NCBI GenBank assembly: GCA_963934845.1
Contig: CAWWAG010000005.1
Coordinates: 1 to 64,000, forward strand
Source: Marimicrobium sp963934845
GTDB lineage: Bacteria; Pseudomonadota; Gammaproteobacteria; Pseudomonadales; Halieaceae
Length of the DNA: 64,000 bases
Direction of reading: 5' to 3'
Shown one piece after another: positions 9,487-17,494 of the stretch; position 1 is the first letter of the stretch, and each line of letters begins with the position of its first letter. Both the position numbers and the translations under genes were made by a program. The notes beneath the pieces were generated by a model. It had not been told where the DNA came from and did no database searches. It saw only the letters and a program-made list of their open reading frames with translations.

Positions 9487-10482
9487 TCAGGTTGAAGGAA
9501 TCTCTCTGAATACCAGATTATCGTAAATGACACCACTGGGGTTGTAATCGGTTGCCGTGTTCTGGAAACCAAACTGCAACCGTTTATTGGCCATCGCAGA
9601 GGTGATCGTAAACGTCAACGTATGGGTAGACCAAACAGAGGTCAAAGTGGTGCTGTCAAAGCTAACAACAGGCCCCATCGGTTGATAATTATTAGCCGGA
9701 TCAAGCACCTTGACGAAAGCGATGGCGGTGGAGGGGGCTGCCACGCCTGCGGTTAGTGGCTTTTTGGCATCAAACGTAAATGTGTAGGTGCCCGCGCTTC
9801 CCGGCAACAGGGTATATTCCTGAAAAACAAGCACTTGAACCTGCTGCCCAACAGCGTGCTCGAGCCCATCACCGTTGAAGTCGCTGTCATAGTTGCTAAA
9901 CACATTAAGCTGACGAGATTCCTGAGCCGCGCCACCCTGTTTGGTAGTCAAAGCAGAGATTTGCGAGCCGTTGGGTGCGCCACCTGGAATACCGTAGCCG
10001 CCAACGAAGGTGCTACCGTCGGCTTGAAATATATTAACGTAAGCATTCCAATCGTCACCGAGAGTAGCGGCGCTGGCATTATTGCACTCAAAGTCGGTGG
10101 TGTAAAAAACCTTTGCCCCAATAGACCGAAACATGGGTGACATAGAAAATTGCTCAGGCTTTGTAAAAAAAGCTTCGAGAGGAGTTCCCGCCCAGGTAGC
10201 GGTGCTTAAATTAATCGTTGTAGCAGTGTTACAGCCAAAAAGGTAACGTCCACCAGACTTCCAATGGAGGAACTTGAACCCTGCGCTGGGAGACGCTGTG
10301 AAGGTCTCATTGAAAGTGGTATCTTTCATTTCTGCGTTGGTACACGTGACACCCTCCGCACAGGAGGGAATATTAGCCGATGCAAAGGTACCACCTGGAG
10401 CGCCAACCAACTGTAGAAAGCACCCTGACAACACCATCGCGAGGGCCGAAATACAAGCAATCTGCAAACATACTTTTTTCAT
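9487..10482 (-). CDS. Lipoprotein with carbohydrate-binding-like C-terminal domain
   Basis: Predicted lipoprotein of 331 residues with a type II signal peptide: MKKVCLQIACISALAMVLSG followed by Cys21 (lipobox LSGC). After a short linker comes a stretch (about 35-75) with F...SPSAGFKFLHWKSGG, resembling the InlB/Listeria-Bacteroides beta-repeat. Residues about 155-331 have the look of a beta-sandwich carbohydrate-binding module of the CBM4/22/9 type: repeated aromatic strands, QQVQVLVFQEYTLLPGSAGTYTFTFDAK, and the closing YDNLVFRE, where 'DN(V/L)' is typical of such modules. No catalytic domain is visible. It converges on the glucan locus, suggesting a surface glycan-binding role, but there is no direct proof of linkage. 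I do not recognise a named family. Confidence 0.7.
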   Translation of the reverse strand: MKKVCLQIACISALAMVLSGCFLQLVGAPGGTFASANIPSCAEGVTCTNAEMKDTTFNETFTASPSAGFKFLHWKSGGRYLFGCNTATTINLSTATWAGTPLEAFFTKPEQFSMSPMFRSIGAKVFYTTDFECNNASAATLGDDWNAYVNIFQADGSTFVGGYGIPGGAPNGSQISALTTKQGGAAQESRQLNVFSNYDSDFNGDGLEHAVGQQVQVLVFQEYTLLPGSAGTYTFTFDAKKPLTAGVAAPSTAIAFVKVLDPANNYQPMGPVVSFDSTTLTSVWSTHTLTFTITSAMANKRLQFGFQNTATDYNPSGVIYDNLVFREIPST

Positions 10483-10919
10483 GATTTTTACTCTTCTTTA
10501 ATTTTCACCTAACATATTTCCGTTTCCACTCCCATACTTCAATACCAATACGTTGAGACGGTCTAATATTGAGATGAATTTGGGGGGAAGAACCTGAGAA
10601 AATACCACTTGGGGAGGCGTGCATAGCGAATTAGTCATATATTTATGATGCCAAAAGCGCAGCTATGGCGGCTCTCGGGCAGCAAGACCAGACTTGGACG
10701 ACAGGAAAGATGTCGCCCAGGTGATCTTCCAACCACCGCGAACTCAAGCATGTATTTACACCGTTAACATTCACGAAGCCAATGATATTTTTTAAATATA
10801 TCAGCCATCTACGTCATAAAAAGTTCATATAGCTGCGCTTCAAAGTAACCTATAAGTGTGTACATTTGTAACAGATAGCGTAACAACTTGCTGTTGCGAC
10901 CACACTGGAGACTCGCCAC
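10483..10919. other. Intergenic region, AT-rich, no gene seen
   Basis: A 437-base gap between the minus-strand lipoprotein gene and a plus-strand small exported protein. It must hold both divergent promoters. One visible structure is an imperfect palindrome TGATAT (10783-10788) / ATATCA (10798-10803) separated by an A/T run, followed by a possible -10 (CTATAAG, around 10850). I see no open frame or RNA gene that I can support. Confidence 0.5.
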
Positions 10920-11231
10920 ATGAAATATGCACTCGCACTACTCTCATTAACTTTCACACTCAATGCCGCCGCCGGCTGCCCGCTCGAAGCCCCCAACAAG
11001 ATGCCAGTGACGCCAGATGGTGCCTCGGCCAGCCCAGACACGATGGCGAGCTCCATGTCTGCGGTTCGCGCCTATGTAAGGACTATAGAGGATCTCCTCG
11101 AATGCCGCGGGATAATGCTGAGCTCTTCGCACTACGACGAATTGCTCAGCAAAGCGATGGATGCCGCGAATGCGTTCAACACCCAATTACGGATCTACCA
11201 GGAAAACAACGAGACTCTCGCCCAGAATTGA
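10920..11231 (+). CDS. Small exported protein, function unknown
   Basis: Protein of 103 residues with a clear N-terminal signal peptide (MKYALALLSLTFTLNAAAG). The residue after the hydrophobic segment is Cys20, preceded by AAG, so it could be a lipoprotein with a weak lipobox or a normally cleaved exported protein. A second Cys (in LECRG) lies in the middle, and the C-terminal half is predicted helical and polar. A GGAG-like site lies about nine bases upstream of the ATG. The overlapping longer plus-strand frame at 10856-11263 has no protein-like features. I do not recognise a family. Confidence 0.6.
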   Translation: MKYALALLSLTFTLNAAAGCPLEAPNKMPVTPDGASASPDTMASSMSAVRAYVRTIEDLLECRGIMLSSSHYDELLSKAMDAANAFNTQLRIYQENNETLAQN

Positions 11232-11292
11232 TCCCAAAATTTCACCGCGTGAGGGCCCTCTGAGCGGCGTCCTCCGGCAAGGGAGTACCGTC

Positions 11293-11463
11293 ATGCAATC
11301 ACCATTCGCCACATATTCACTCATCTGGGGCGCCAACCCGGAGCACCTGCTGCTGCTGGGGGCTCTTTTTCTATTGGCCGCGTTGGTTCTATTTTCACTC
11401 GCACTTGAAGCTGGCAACTACCCGGGTATTGCGGCCTCTACTTTAAAGGGGAGATCGACATGA
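11293..11463 (+). CDS. Small single-pass membrane protein, uncertain
   Basis: Frame of 56 codons starting at an ATG preceded by AAGGGAG with good spacing. The product has one strongly hydrophobic segment (HLLLLGALFLLAALVLFSLAL) flanked by short polar ends. Its stop overlaps the ATG of the following transposase remnant by four bases, so the last residues may come from the inserted element and the original C-terminus may be lost. No family recognised. The ribosome-binding site and membrane segment are the only support. Confidence 0.45.
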   Translation: MQSPFATYSLIWGANPEHLLLLGALFLLAALVLFSLALEAGNYPGIAASTLKGRST

Positions 11464-11800
11464 CTACTAGCCTATTGGGCATAGATATTGCCAAACACAC
11501 TTTTTAGCTTCGTGGCGCCGACAGTAACGACAAGACGGTTATGAAGAAGCGTTTGCCTCGACACAAGCTTGCCGCCTATGCGGCAACTTTGCCCACCTGC
11601 AATGTCGTAATGGAATCCTGTGGGAGTGACCGGTATTTGCAAACACTGCTGATCAATGGAATACGAGCGGTAGTAAGCCACCGCGAGGTCTTGGATAATA
11701 ACCACGACCACTGGGTGGCCAATAAAAAGGCAACGTGGCGCCACAACAAAGCGGTTGTAGTGCTAGCCAACAAGAACGCGCGGATTTACATCAGGGCACA
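11460..11800 (+). pseudogene. IS110-family transposase remnant
   Basis: The frame opens with MTTSLLGIDIAKHTF, the typical IS110 start in which the Asp of GIDIAK is the first catalytic residue of the RuvC-like DEDD domain. Codon 16 is TAG (11505-11507) where Gln is usual, and the same frame continues with LRGADSNDKTV...LPTCNVVMESCGS, where the Glu of MES is the second catalytic acid. After about residue 80 the sequence jumps to WRHNKAVVVLANKNARI, which in intact IS110 transposases is the extreme C-terminal motif; roughly 200 residues, including the remaining Asp pair and the Tnp_20 domain, are missing. The element is thus inactive through a nonsense mutation and an internal deletion. A GGGGAG site precedes the ATG. 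Around 11800 the sequence passes into a broken SDR gene on the other strand. The end coordinate is approximate. Confidence 0.8.
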
Positions 11801-12204
11801 AGCTTGGCTTGCATGCCAAATATACTCCCGCAATCATCGGTGCAGTTAGGTTGATCTTAATTGACTGGTCCCATAATTCAGTGGTCATTTCATAAAGATG
11901 CCAAAAGCTCACGATACCCGCAATGTTGCCGACAATACCGAGCTGGCCAAATGTGTTTACCGTTGTTTCAACAAGCTCGCAGCACGATGCTTCTTGGCAT
12001 GCTTCGAAATGAAAGCAGCTGGCTTCACCGCCGTCTTTTTCGATGGTGGCTTTAGTCGCTAAAGTTCCAGCTTCATCGATGTCAGCGATGCATCACCTTT
12101 GCATCTTCACTGGCAAAACGGATCGCAGTTGCTCGGCCAATACCGGAGACTGCGCCGGTAATTAGTGCCACTGGGTCGGTCAACCCAAGGTTAGGGTGGG
12201 TCAT
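11800..12204 (-). pseudogene. Broken short-chain dehydrogenase/reductase (SDR) gene
   Basis: Reading the minus strand from the ATG at 12204 gives MTHPNLGLTDPVALITGA then VSGIGRATAIRFASE, a Rossmann start with the SDR TGxxxGIG cofactor motif, behind a good GAGGAAAG ribosome-binding site. After DAKV the frame hits a stop; shifting frame near 12085-12095 resumes SDR-like sequence: ADIDEAGTLA, TFGQLGIVGNIAGIV (the NNAG region, here GNIAG) and W(D)QSIKINLTAP (helix alpha-E with the conserved Asn). The match ends near 11800, at the IS110 remnant, so the catalytic Tyr-x3-Lys half is gone. The gene therefore carries at least a frameshift and a 3' truncation. It is divergent from a SnoaL-like gene, a frequent partner of SDR genes in steroid or xenobiotic catabolism. 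Confidence 0.8.
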
Positions 12205-12348
12205 TACTTTCCTCGCTTTAATGTTACTGGAAGATCAGAGCTCGCTATTATCACTGTTCTGAGGTTGATTGAAACTTACTGTGCGCCAAGGTAGTGTGCC
12301 AATCGATGAGTGGCGTGGTGAGAAATCAAAAAATAAAGGGAAAGCGAA

Positions 12349-12801
12349 ATGAGTTGTGAAAGTTGTGATATAAAAAACTTGTTGTACCAGTACGCTGATT
12401 ACCTGGATAGCGGCGATATAGCGAGTGTTGCACAAATGTTTGCTCACGCGAAAATGATTGGGGTGAGCCCCGATGGGACTGAAACCGTAACAGAAGGAGC
12501 TGCCGCAGTAGAGGCGATTTATCAGTCGTTTACCCGAGTCTACGAAGATAATGGAACGCCGCATACGCAGCATGTCACCACCAATGCCATCGTTAAAGTA
12601 GATGAAGCGGGGCTAGAGGCGAGTTGCAAATCGTACGCAGTTGTATTCCAGTCGGTCGATGACTTCCCAATGCAGCCGATTATTGGCGTAAGGTATTACG
12701 ATCGCTTTGAAAAAGCTGATGGTCAATGGCGATTTTCAGAGCGTAAAATTGATTCAAGGCTGTTTGGTGACTTAAGTCGGCATCTGTTACGGGGGATGTG
12801 A
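12349..12801 (+). CDS. SnoaL-like / NTF2-fold protein
   Basis: Protein of 150 residues matching the SnoaL_4 type of the NTF2-like superfamily: the first helix IKNLLYQYADYLDSGDIASVAQMFA with the Tyr/Asp pair common to this group, a middle segment around HTQHVTTNAIVKVDEAG, and a final FEKADGQWRFSERKID strand pair typical of the fold. Such proteins include small-molecule isomerases, dehydratases and many of unknown function. It carries SCESC at its N-terminus. The divergent broken SDR suggests a former two-gene catabolic unit, now decayed. Start chosen at the ATG after AAGGGAAAGCGAA. Specific substrate unknown. Confidence 0.8.
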   Translation: MSCESCDIKNLLYQYADYLDSGDIASVAQMFAHAKMIGVSPDGTETVTEGAAAVEAIYQSFTRVYEDNGTPHTQHVTTNAIVKVDEAGLEASCKSYAVVFQSVDDFPMQPIIGVRYYDRFEKADGQWRFSERKIDSRLFGDLSRHLLRGM

Positions 12802-12995
12802 GGCTGTTTTTGACTTCGTGATGATACCGATAAGGCAGTGGGACTGTTTGGTGGGTTAGTTAGTCCTTTTGCTGCTCAAAGTTGTTCGCGAAAGGTAAAG
12901 GCTGCGGCGCTGTTCCGGGCGCGGATCATTTGCCGCCTGCCCCATTATTGAGGGTGCACTGGCCCAGCACTTGAGCGCTCCATAGGAGAACTGAA

Positions 12996-15371
12996 ATGGA
13001 TAAGCTGCACAGTCACGAGCACGGGCACCGCCACAGTGAGGCCAGCGCTGGTGCTATCGACAATGTACTCGATCCTGTCTGTGGTATGACGATCGATGCC
13101 GCCACGGCGCTGAGTCATGAGCACGCCGGCGCATCACACTATTTCTGTAGCGCGGGCTGTCGCAGCAAGTTTATCGCCACGCCCGATCACTACCTGAATC
13201 CCCAGCAGCCAGCGGCAGAGACAGCCACACAAGTGGCCAGTGCGTCGGCGGGCACTATCTATATTTGCCCGATGCATCTCGAAGTGCGGCAGGAGGGGCC
13301 GGGGGCCTGCCCTAAATGTGGCATGGCGCTGGAACCCGAGTCGCCATCGCTGGATGAGGGTGAAAATGTCGAATTAAAAGATATGACCAGGCGCTTCTGG
13401 TTCAGCTTGGCACTCAGCCTTCCCGTATTACTTATCGCCATGGGCGAAATGGTACCGGCGCTGGACCCGGTGCAATGGCTGGGACACACCACCACCGGCT
13501 GGATTCAGTTCGCACTGTCGGCGCCCGTCGTATTGTGGGCCGGACTGCCATTTTTCGTGCGCGGATGGCAATCGCTGGTCAACCGCAGTCTCAATATGTT
13601 CTCACTGATATCGCTGGGGGTGGGTGCCGCGTTTTCATTCAGTGTGGTGGCCATACTGTTCCCGAGCGCTCTGCCTGCCTCTTTTAGCATGGCCAATGGG
13701 ATGCCACCTCTCTATTTTGAGGCCGCCTCCGTCATTATCGCGCTGGTACTACTGGGGCAGATACTGGAATTGCGCGCGCGCTCACAAACGTCAGGAGCTA
13801 TCCGTTCACTGCTGGAACTCGCTCCAAAAATAGCCCACCGCCTCAATGCGCAAGATGTTGAAAACGATATCGACCTTGAGCACGTAAGCGCGGGTGATCG
13901 CCTGCGGGTGCGTCCCGGAGAAAAAATACCCGTGGACGCCACAGTGCTGGAGGGCGACAGCCATGTCGATGAGGCCATGCTCACGGGCGAGCCCGATCCG
14001 GTGCGTAAAACGCAGGGGAGTTCCCTGACAGGTGGCACACTGAATGGCTCTGGCAGCCTGTTGATTCGCGCCGAAAAAGTCGGGGCCGATACCCTCTTGT
14101 CGCAGATCGTGCACATGGTGGCGGAGGCTCAGCGCTCACGCGCGCCAGTACAGCGGCTGGTCGATCAGGTCGCGTCCTGGTTTGTCCCAGCGGTGGTGCT
14201 GTCAGCATTAATCGCCGCCGGTGTCTGGGCGCTGTGGGGGCCACCGCCCACCTTCGCCCACGCTCTGATCGTTGCAGTATCGGTCCTGATCATTGCCTGC
14301 CCGTGCGCACTGGGCCTGGCAACGCCCATGTCGATCATGGTGGGCATGGGTCGCGGTGCACATGAAGGGGTGCTGATCAAGGATGCCGCCGCATTGGAGA
14401 CATTAGAAAAGGTCGATACTCTGGTGGTAGACAAAACCGGTACCCTGACCGAGGGGAAGCCGAGCCTGCAGGCCATAGTGCCACTGCCCGGCTTTAGTGA
14501 CACGGAGCTTCTCAGCCTGGCAGCCGCGGCCGAAGTATCCAGCGAACATCCGCTGGCCCGCTCTATCGTCGACGGTGCGAAGGCCAAGGGCGTGACACCG
14601 CACTCCGGCTTAACGGGCTTTGATTCTGATCCCGGCCTGGGTGTGTGGGGCGTGCTCGATGGCAGGAAAGTACTGGTGGGTAATCTGCGCTTGATGGAGC
14701 GGGATCATATTGTAACGCATGAGCTGGCCGCCCAAGCCAAACACTATCGGGAACAGGGGCAGACCACCGTGTTTATCGCGGTAGATGGGCAGCCCGCCGG
14801 CCTGCTGGGTGTTGCTGATGCAATCAAGCCCACATCCAAAGAGGCGGTCGCGGCGCTGCATGCAGAGGGTATCCGTATCATTATGCTGACCGGTGACAAC
14901 GCCCGCACTGCCAAGGTGGTAGGTGACGCGCTCAACATCGACGAGGTGGTAGCCGACGTGCTGCCAGCCGATAAGGCCGCCGTGGTCAAGCGCCTGCAGG
15001 ATGAGGGGCGGATCGTGGCAATGGCTGGCGACGGCGTCAATGACGCTCCGGCACTGGCATTGGCCAATGTCGGTATCGCCATGGGCACCGGCACAGATGT
15101 GGCGATGCAATCTGCCGGTGTTACGCTGCTGAAGGGCGACCTGCGTGGTATCGTAAAAGCACTGCGCCTGTCACGAAGAACCATGGGCAGTATTCGCCAG
15201 AACCTGTTTTTCGCTTTTTTCTACAACGCTTTGGGTGTGCCAGTGGCCGCCGGCGTGCTGTTTCCCGTTTTCGGCGTATTGTTGTCGCCGATGCTTGCCA
15301 GTGCAGCCATGAGCATCAGCTCTGTTTGTGTGATTGCGAATGCGCTGCGGCTGCGCAAGGTTGCACTCTAA
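12996..15371 (+). CDS. copA: Copper-translocating P1B-type ATPase
   Basis: Inner-membrane Cu+ (possibly Ag+) export ATPase of 791 residues. The N-terminus is His-rich (HSHEHGHRHS), then a YHS domain (about 25-67, DPVCGM and YFCSAGC) and a heavy-metal-binding domain (about 86-117, YICPMH and CPKCGMALEP) replace the usual CxxC HMA domains. The catalytic core is intact: TGEP in the actuator domain, the metal-site motif CPC at 435-437, phosphorylated Asp479 in DKTGTLTEG, HP in EHPLARS, and GDGVNDAPALA. The set of YHS plus HMBD is common in one bacterial branch of CopA. It stands alone, with no CueR-type regulator next to it, and its stop overlaps the convergent dinG stop by four bases. Exact metal specificity is inferred from the CPC motif. 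Confidence 0.94.
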   Translation: MDKLHSHEHGHRHSEASAGAIDNVLDPVCGMTIDAATALSHEHAGASHYFCSAGCRSKFIATPDHYLNPQQPAAETATQVASASAGTIYICPMHLEVRQEGPGACPKCGMALEPESPSLDEGENVELKDMTRRFWFSLALSLPVLLIAMGEMVPALDPVQWLGHTTTGWIQFALSAPVVLWAGLPFFVRGWQSLVNRSLNMFSLISLGVGAAFSFSVVAILFPSALPASFSMANGMPPLYFEAASVIIALVLLGQILELRARSQTSGAIRSLLELAPKIAHRLNAQDVENDIDLEHVSAGDRLRVRPGEKIPVDATVLEGDSHVDEAMLTGEPDPVRKTQGSSLTGGTLNGSGSLLIRAEKVGADTLLSQIVHMVAEAQRSRAPVQRLVDQVASWFVPAVVLSALIAAGVWALWGPPPTFAHALIVAVSVLIIACPCALGLATPMSIMVGMGRGAHEGVLIKDAAALETLEKVDTLVVDKTGTLTEGKPSLQAIVPLPGFSDTELLSLAAAAEVSSEHPLARSIVDGAKAKGVTPHSGLTGFDSDPGLGVWGVLDGRKVLVGNLRLMERDHIVTHELAAQAKHYREQGQTTVFIAVDGQPAGLLGVADAIKPTSKEAVAALHAEGIRIIMLTGDNARTAKVVGDALNIDEVVADVLPADKAAVVKRLQDEGRIVAMAGDGVNDAPALALANVGIAMGTGTDVAMQSAGVTLLKGDLRGIVKALRLSRRTMGSIRQNLFFAFFYNALGVPVAAGVLFPVFGVLLSPMLASAAMSISSVCVIANALRLRKVAL

Positions 15372-17494
15372 CCCAGACGGAGCTGAAACGGCGGCAGTGA
15401 ATCTAGAATGGCGCGACCGTAGCGCTTGGTCAAAATACGCCGGTCCATCAAGGTGATGCGGCCGGTATCTTGCTCGGTGCGCAACAGCCTGCCGCTGGCC
15501 TGCACCAGCCGCAGCGCAGCATCTGGCACACTGATTTCCATAAAGGCATTGCGCCCCTGCGCCTCCACCCACTCGGCGAGAGCGGCCTCCAGCGGGCTGT
15601 CCGGAACGGCAAACGGAATTTTGGCGATCACCACATGGCGGCAGTAATCACCAGGTAAATCTACCCCTTCGGCAAAACTGGCAAGACCAAAGATGACACT
15701 GCCCTGGCCGTCGTCGATGGCCTGTTTATGGCGGCGCAAGATTTCCTGCTTGCTGTAATCCCCCTGCATCAGAATGCGACCACCGAACTCGCCGGTAACG
15801 CCCTGGTAGACCTCCTGCATTTGACGGCGCGAGGAAAACAACACCAGACTACCTTCACTATGATCCAGAATAATAGGGATCTGCTGAATCAGTGCATCGG
15901 TGTGGGCCTGCGCATCGCCAGGATCACAGTCCATAGCGGGCACGACAAAGGTGGCATTGTCATAATTGAAAGGACTGGTTACCACTTTGTAGTTGGCCTC
16001 AGGCGGCGCTCCCGAATGTAGCTGAAAGCGATCGAACGAATTGAGCGCGGTGATTGTCGCCGAGGTAATGATGACACCTGCTGCCCTGGACCACAGGCAC
16101 TCCTGCAGGATGTCTGCGGCCAACACCGGGCTACAGCGCAATTCGAAGCCAAACTGTCCTGCGCTACTGAGCAGCGTTATCCAGCGCGCCTTTGGTGGTG
16201 TCTCGCCCACACCGCTTACAGCGTACTCCCGCCACAGCGCCAGGGCGGCTTCTGCTCGACTCAACATTCCACCCACGTTGATATGCCAGGTTTCAATATC
16301 GGACTTGTCTATCCCCGCGTGCTTATCATCGAGCGCCTCTTCCAGGATATTTTCCAGTCGGTCAAAACTGGAGCTCAATTTCTGGAATTGCCCACCAAGA
16401 GATTTTGCAACCTGAATCAGGGATGCCGGCACCAGACCGTGCTCCAACCGCAACAGCTGCTCGTCTCTATGAGCTGGCACATCGGCTTCATCAAAAAGCG
16501 CTTGTACGGCTTGTTCCGCTACCTGCAACGCAGCGACCGCATCATCCATCTGCGCCGGTAGCGCCTGTATAAGCCGTTGAGCACTGATAATTGACACCAG
16601 CACCGGCGCCGCTTGCGCCAGTGCTTTTTTGTTGTCCTGCAGCCAGGTGATAGTAGAGTTCAGCCGACAGTAGCTGGCAAAATGCGACAGCGCTTTGTCG
16701 GGCAGATGATGGCCTTCATCGAACACGTAAATACTGTCTTCCGGTGCCGACAGGATAGCGCCACCCCCCAGCGCGAGGTCAGACAAAACCAGGTCGTGAT
16801 TCGTGACAATGATGTCGGCGCTTTGCAGCTCGTCCCGCGCACGATAGAAACTGCACTGGCTGATGTTAGGGCAACGCCGACCACTGCACTGGCCGTGATC
16901 CGTGGTCGCACCATGCCAGACATCTTCCGGCACACTGTCCGACCAGTTGTCCCTGTCGCCATCCCACTCGCCCCGGCCGAGCGCCTGTAACATTGCATCG
17001 TAGATCGGCATCGCCTCGGTCTGCGTCGGCGCACCAAACTCATCGGGGTAGAGGGGGATTAACGAGGACGCGCCGTGCCCCTCTGCCATCAAGCGGTCCA
17101 GTTTGGACAGGCACACATAGCGACCTCGACCCTTGGCCAGCGCAAAACTAAAGTTCATGCCGCTGCTTTGTCTTATATCGGGCAGATCCTTATTGATAAA
17201 TTGTTCCTGCAGCGCAATCGTGGCTGTGGCAACCACCAGCCGCTTGCCGAGTGCCTGGGACATGGGGATGGCAGCGACAGCGTAGGCAATCGTCTTGCCG
17301 GTACCTGTGCCCGCTTCAATCACACAGACAGCTGGTAAACCACGCTCTTCGGCATCATTGGGTGGAATACGCGAGAGGGTATTGGCGATCTCCGCTATCA
17401 TCTGACGCTGCCCCAACCGCGGGGTGAGTGATTTGCTCTCCATGATGGCGTTGTAGGCTTCGCGAATGCTGCCCTTGAGATCCTCGCTCAGCAA
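15368..17494 (-). CDS. dinG: ATP-dependent DNA helicase DinG
   Basis: Superfamily 2, XPD-like 5'-3' DNA helicase with an iron-sulfur cluster, involved in resolving R-loops and in repair. Length 708 matches E. coli DinG (716). Walker A is AGTGTGKTI (61-69), the Walker B DEAH box is DEGH (259-262), and four cysteines fit the 4Fe-4S site: Cys128, Cys203, Cys208 and Cys214. The C-terminal helicase domain contains FGLASFAEGVDLPG and LVQASGRLLRTEQDTG (motif VI). Its start overlaps the stop of the upstream acyltransferase gene by seven bases, so the two are translationally coupled. It converges on copA, sharing four bases. Confidence 0.95.
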   Translation of the reverse strand: MLSEDLKGSIREAYNAIMESKSLTPRLGQRQMIAEIANTLSRIPPNDAEERGLPAVCVIEAGTGTGKTIAYAVAAIPMSQALGKRLVVATATIALQEQFINKDLPDIRQSSGMNFSFALAKGRGRYVCLSKLDRLMAEGHGASSLIPLYPDEFGAPTQTEAMPIYDAMLQALGRGEWDGDRDNWSDSVPEDVWHGATTDHGQCSGRRCPNISQCSFYRARDELQSADIIVTNHDLVLSDLALGGGAILSAPEDSIYVFDEGHHLPDKALSHFASYCRLNSTITWLQDNKKALAQAAPVLVSIISAQRLIQALPAQMDDAVAALQVAEQAVQALFDEADVPAHRDEQLLRLEHGLVPASLIQVAKSLGGQFQKLSSSFDRLENILEEALDDKHAGIDKSDIETWHINVGGMLSRAEAALALWREYAVSGVGETPPKARWITLLSSAGQFGFELRCSPVLAADILQECLWSRAAGVIITSATITALNSFDRFQLHSGAPPEANYKVVTSPFNYDNATFVVPAMDCDPGDAQAHTDALIQQIPIILDHSEGSLVLFSSRRQMQEVYQGVTGEFGGRILMQGDYSKQEILRRHKQAIDDGQGSVIFGLASFAEGVDLPGDYCRHVVIAKIPFAVPDSPLEAALAEWVEAQGRNAFMEISVPDAALRLVQASGRLLRTEQDTGRITLMDRRILTKRYGRAILDSLPPFQLRLG

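Noticed and set aside
10856..11263. Longer plus-strand frame overlapping the 103-residue exported protein gene
   Set aside because: Rich in Cys, Arg and His without pattern; the alternative frame has a signal peptide and ribosome-binding site.
12235..12573. Minus-strand frame across the SnoaL-like gene start
   Set aside because: Antisense to a gene with a recognised fold, and no family features.
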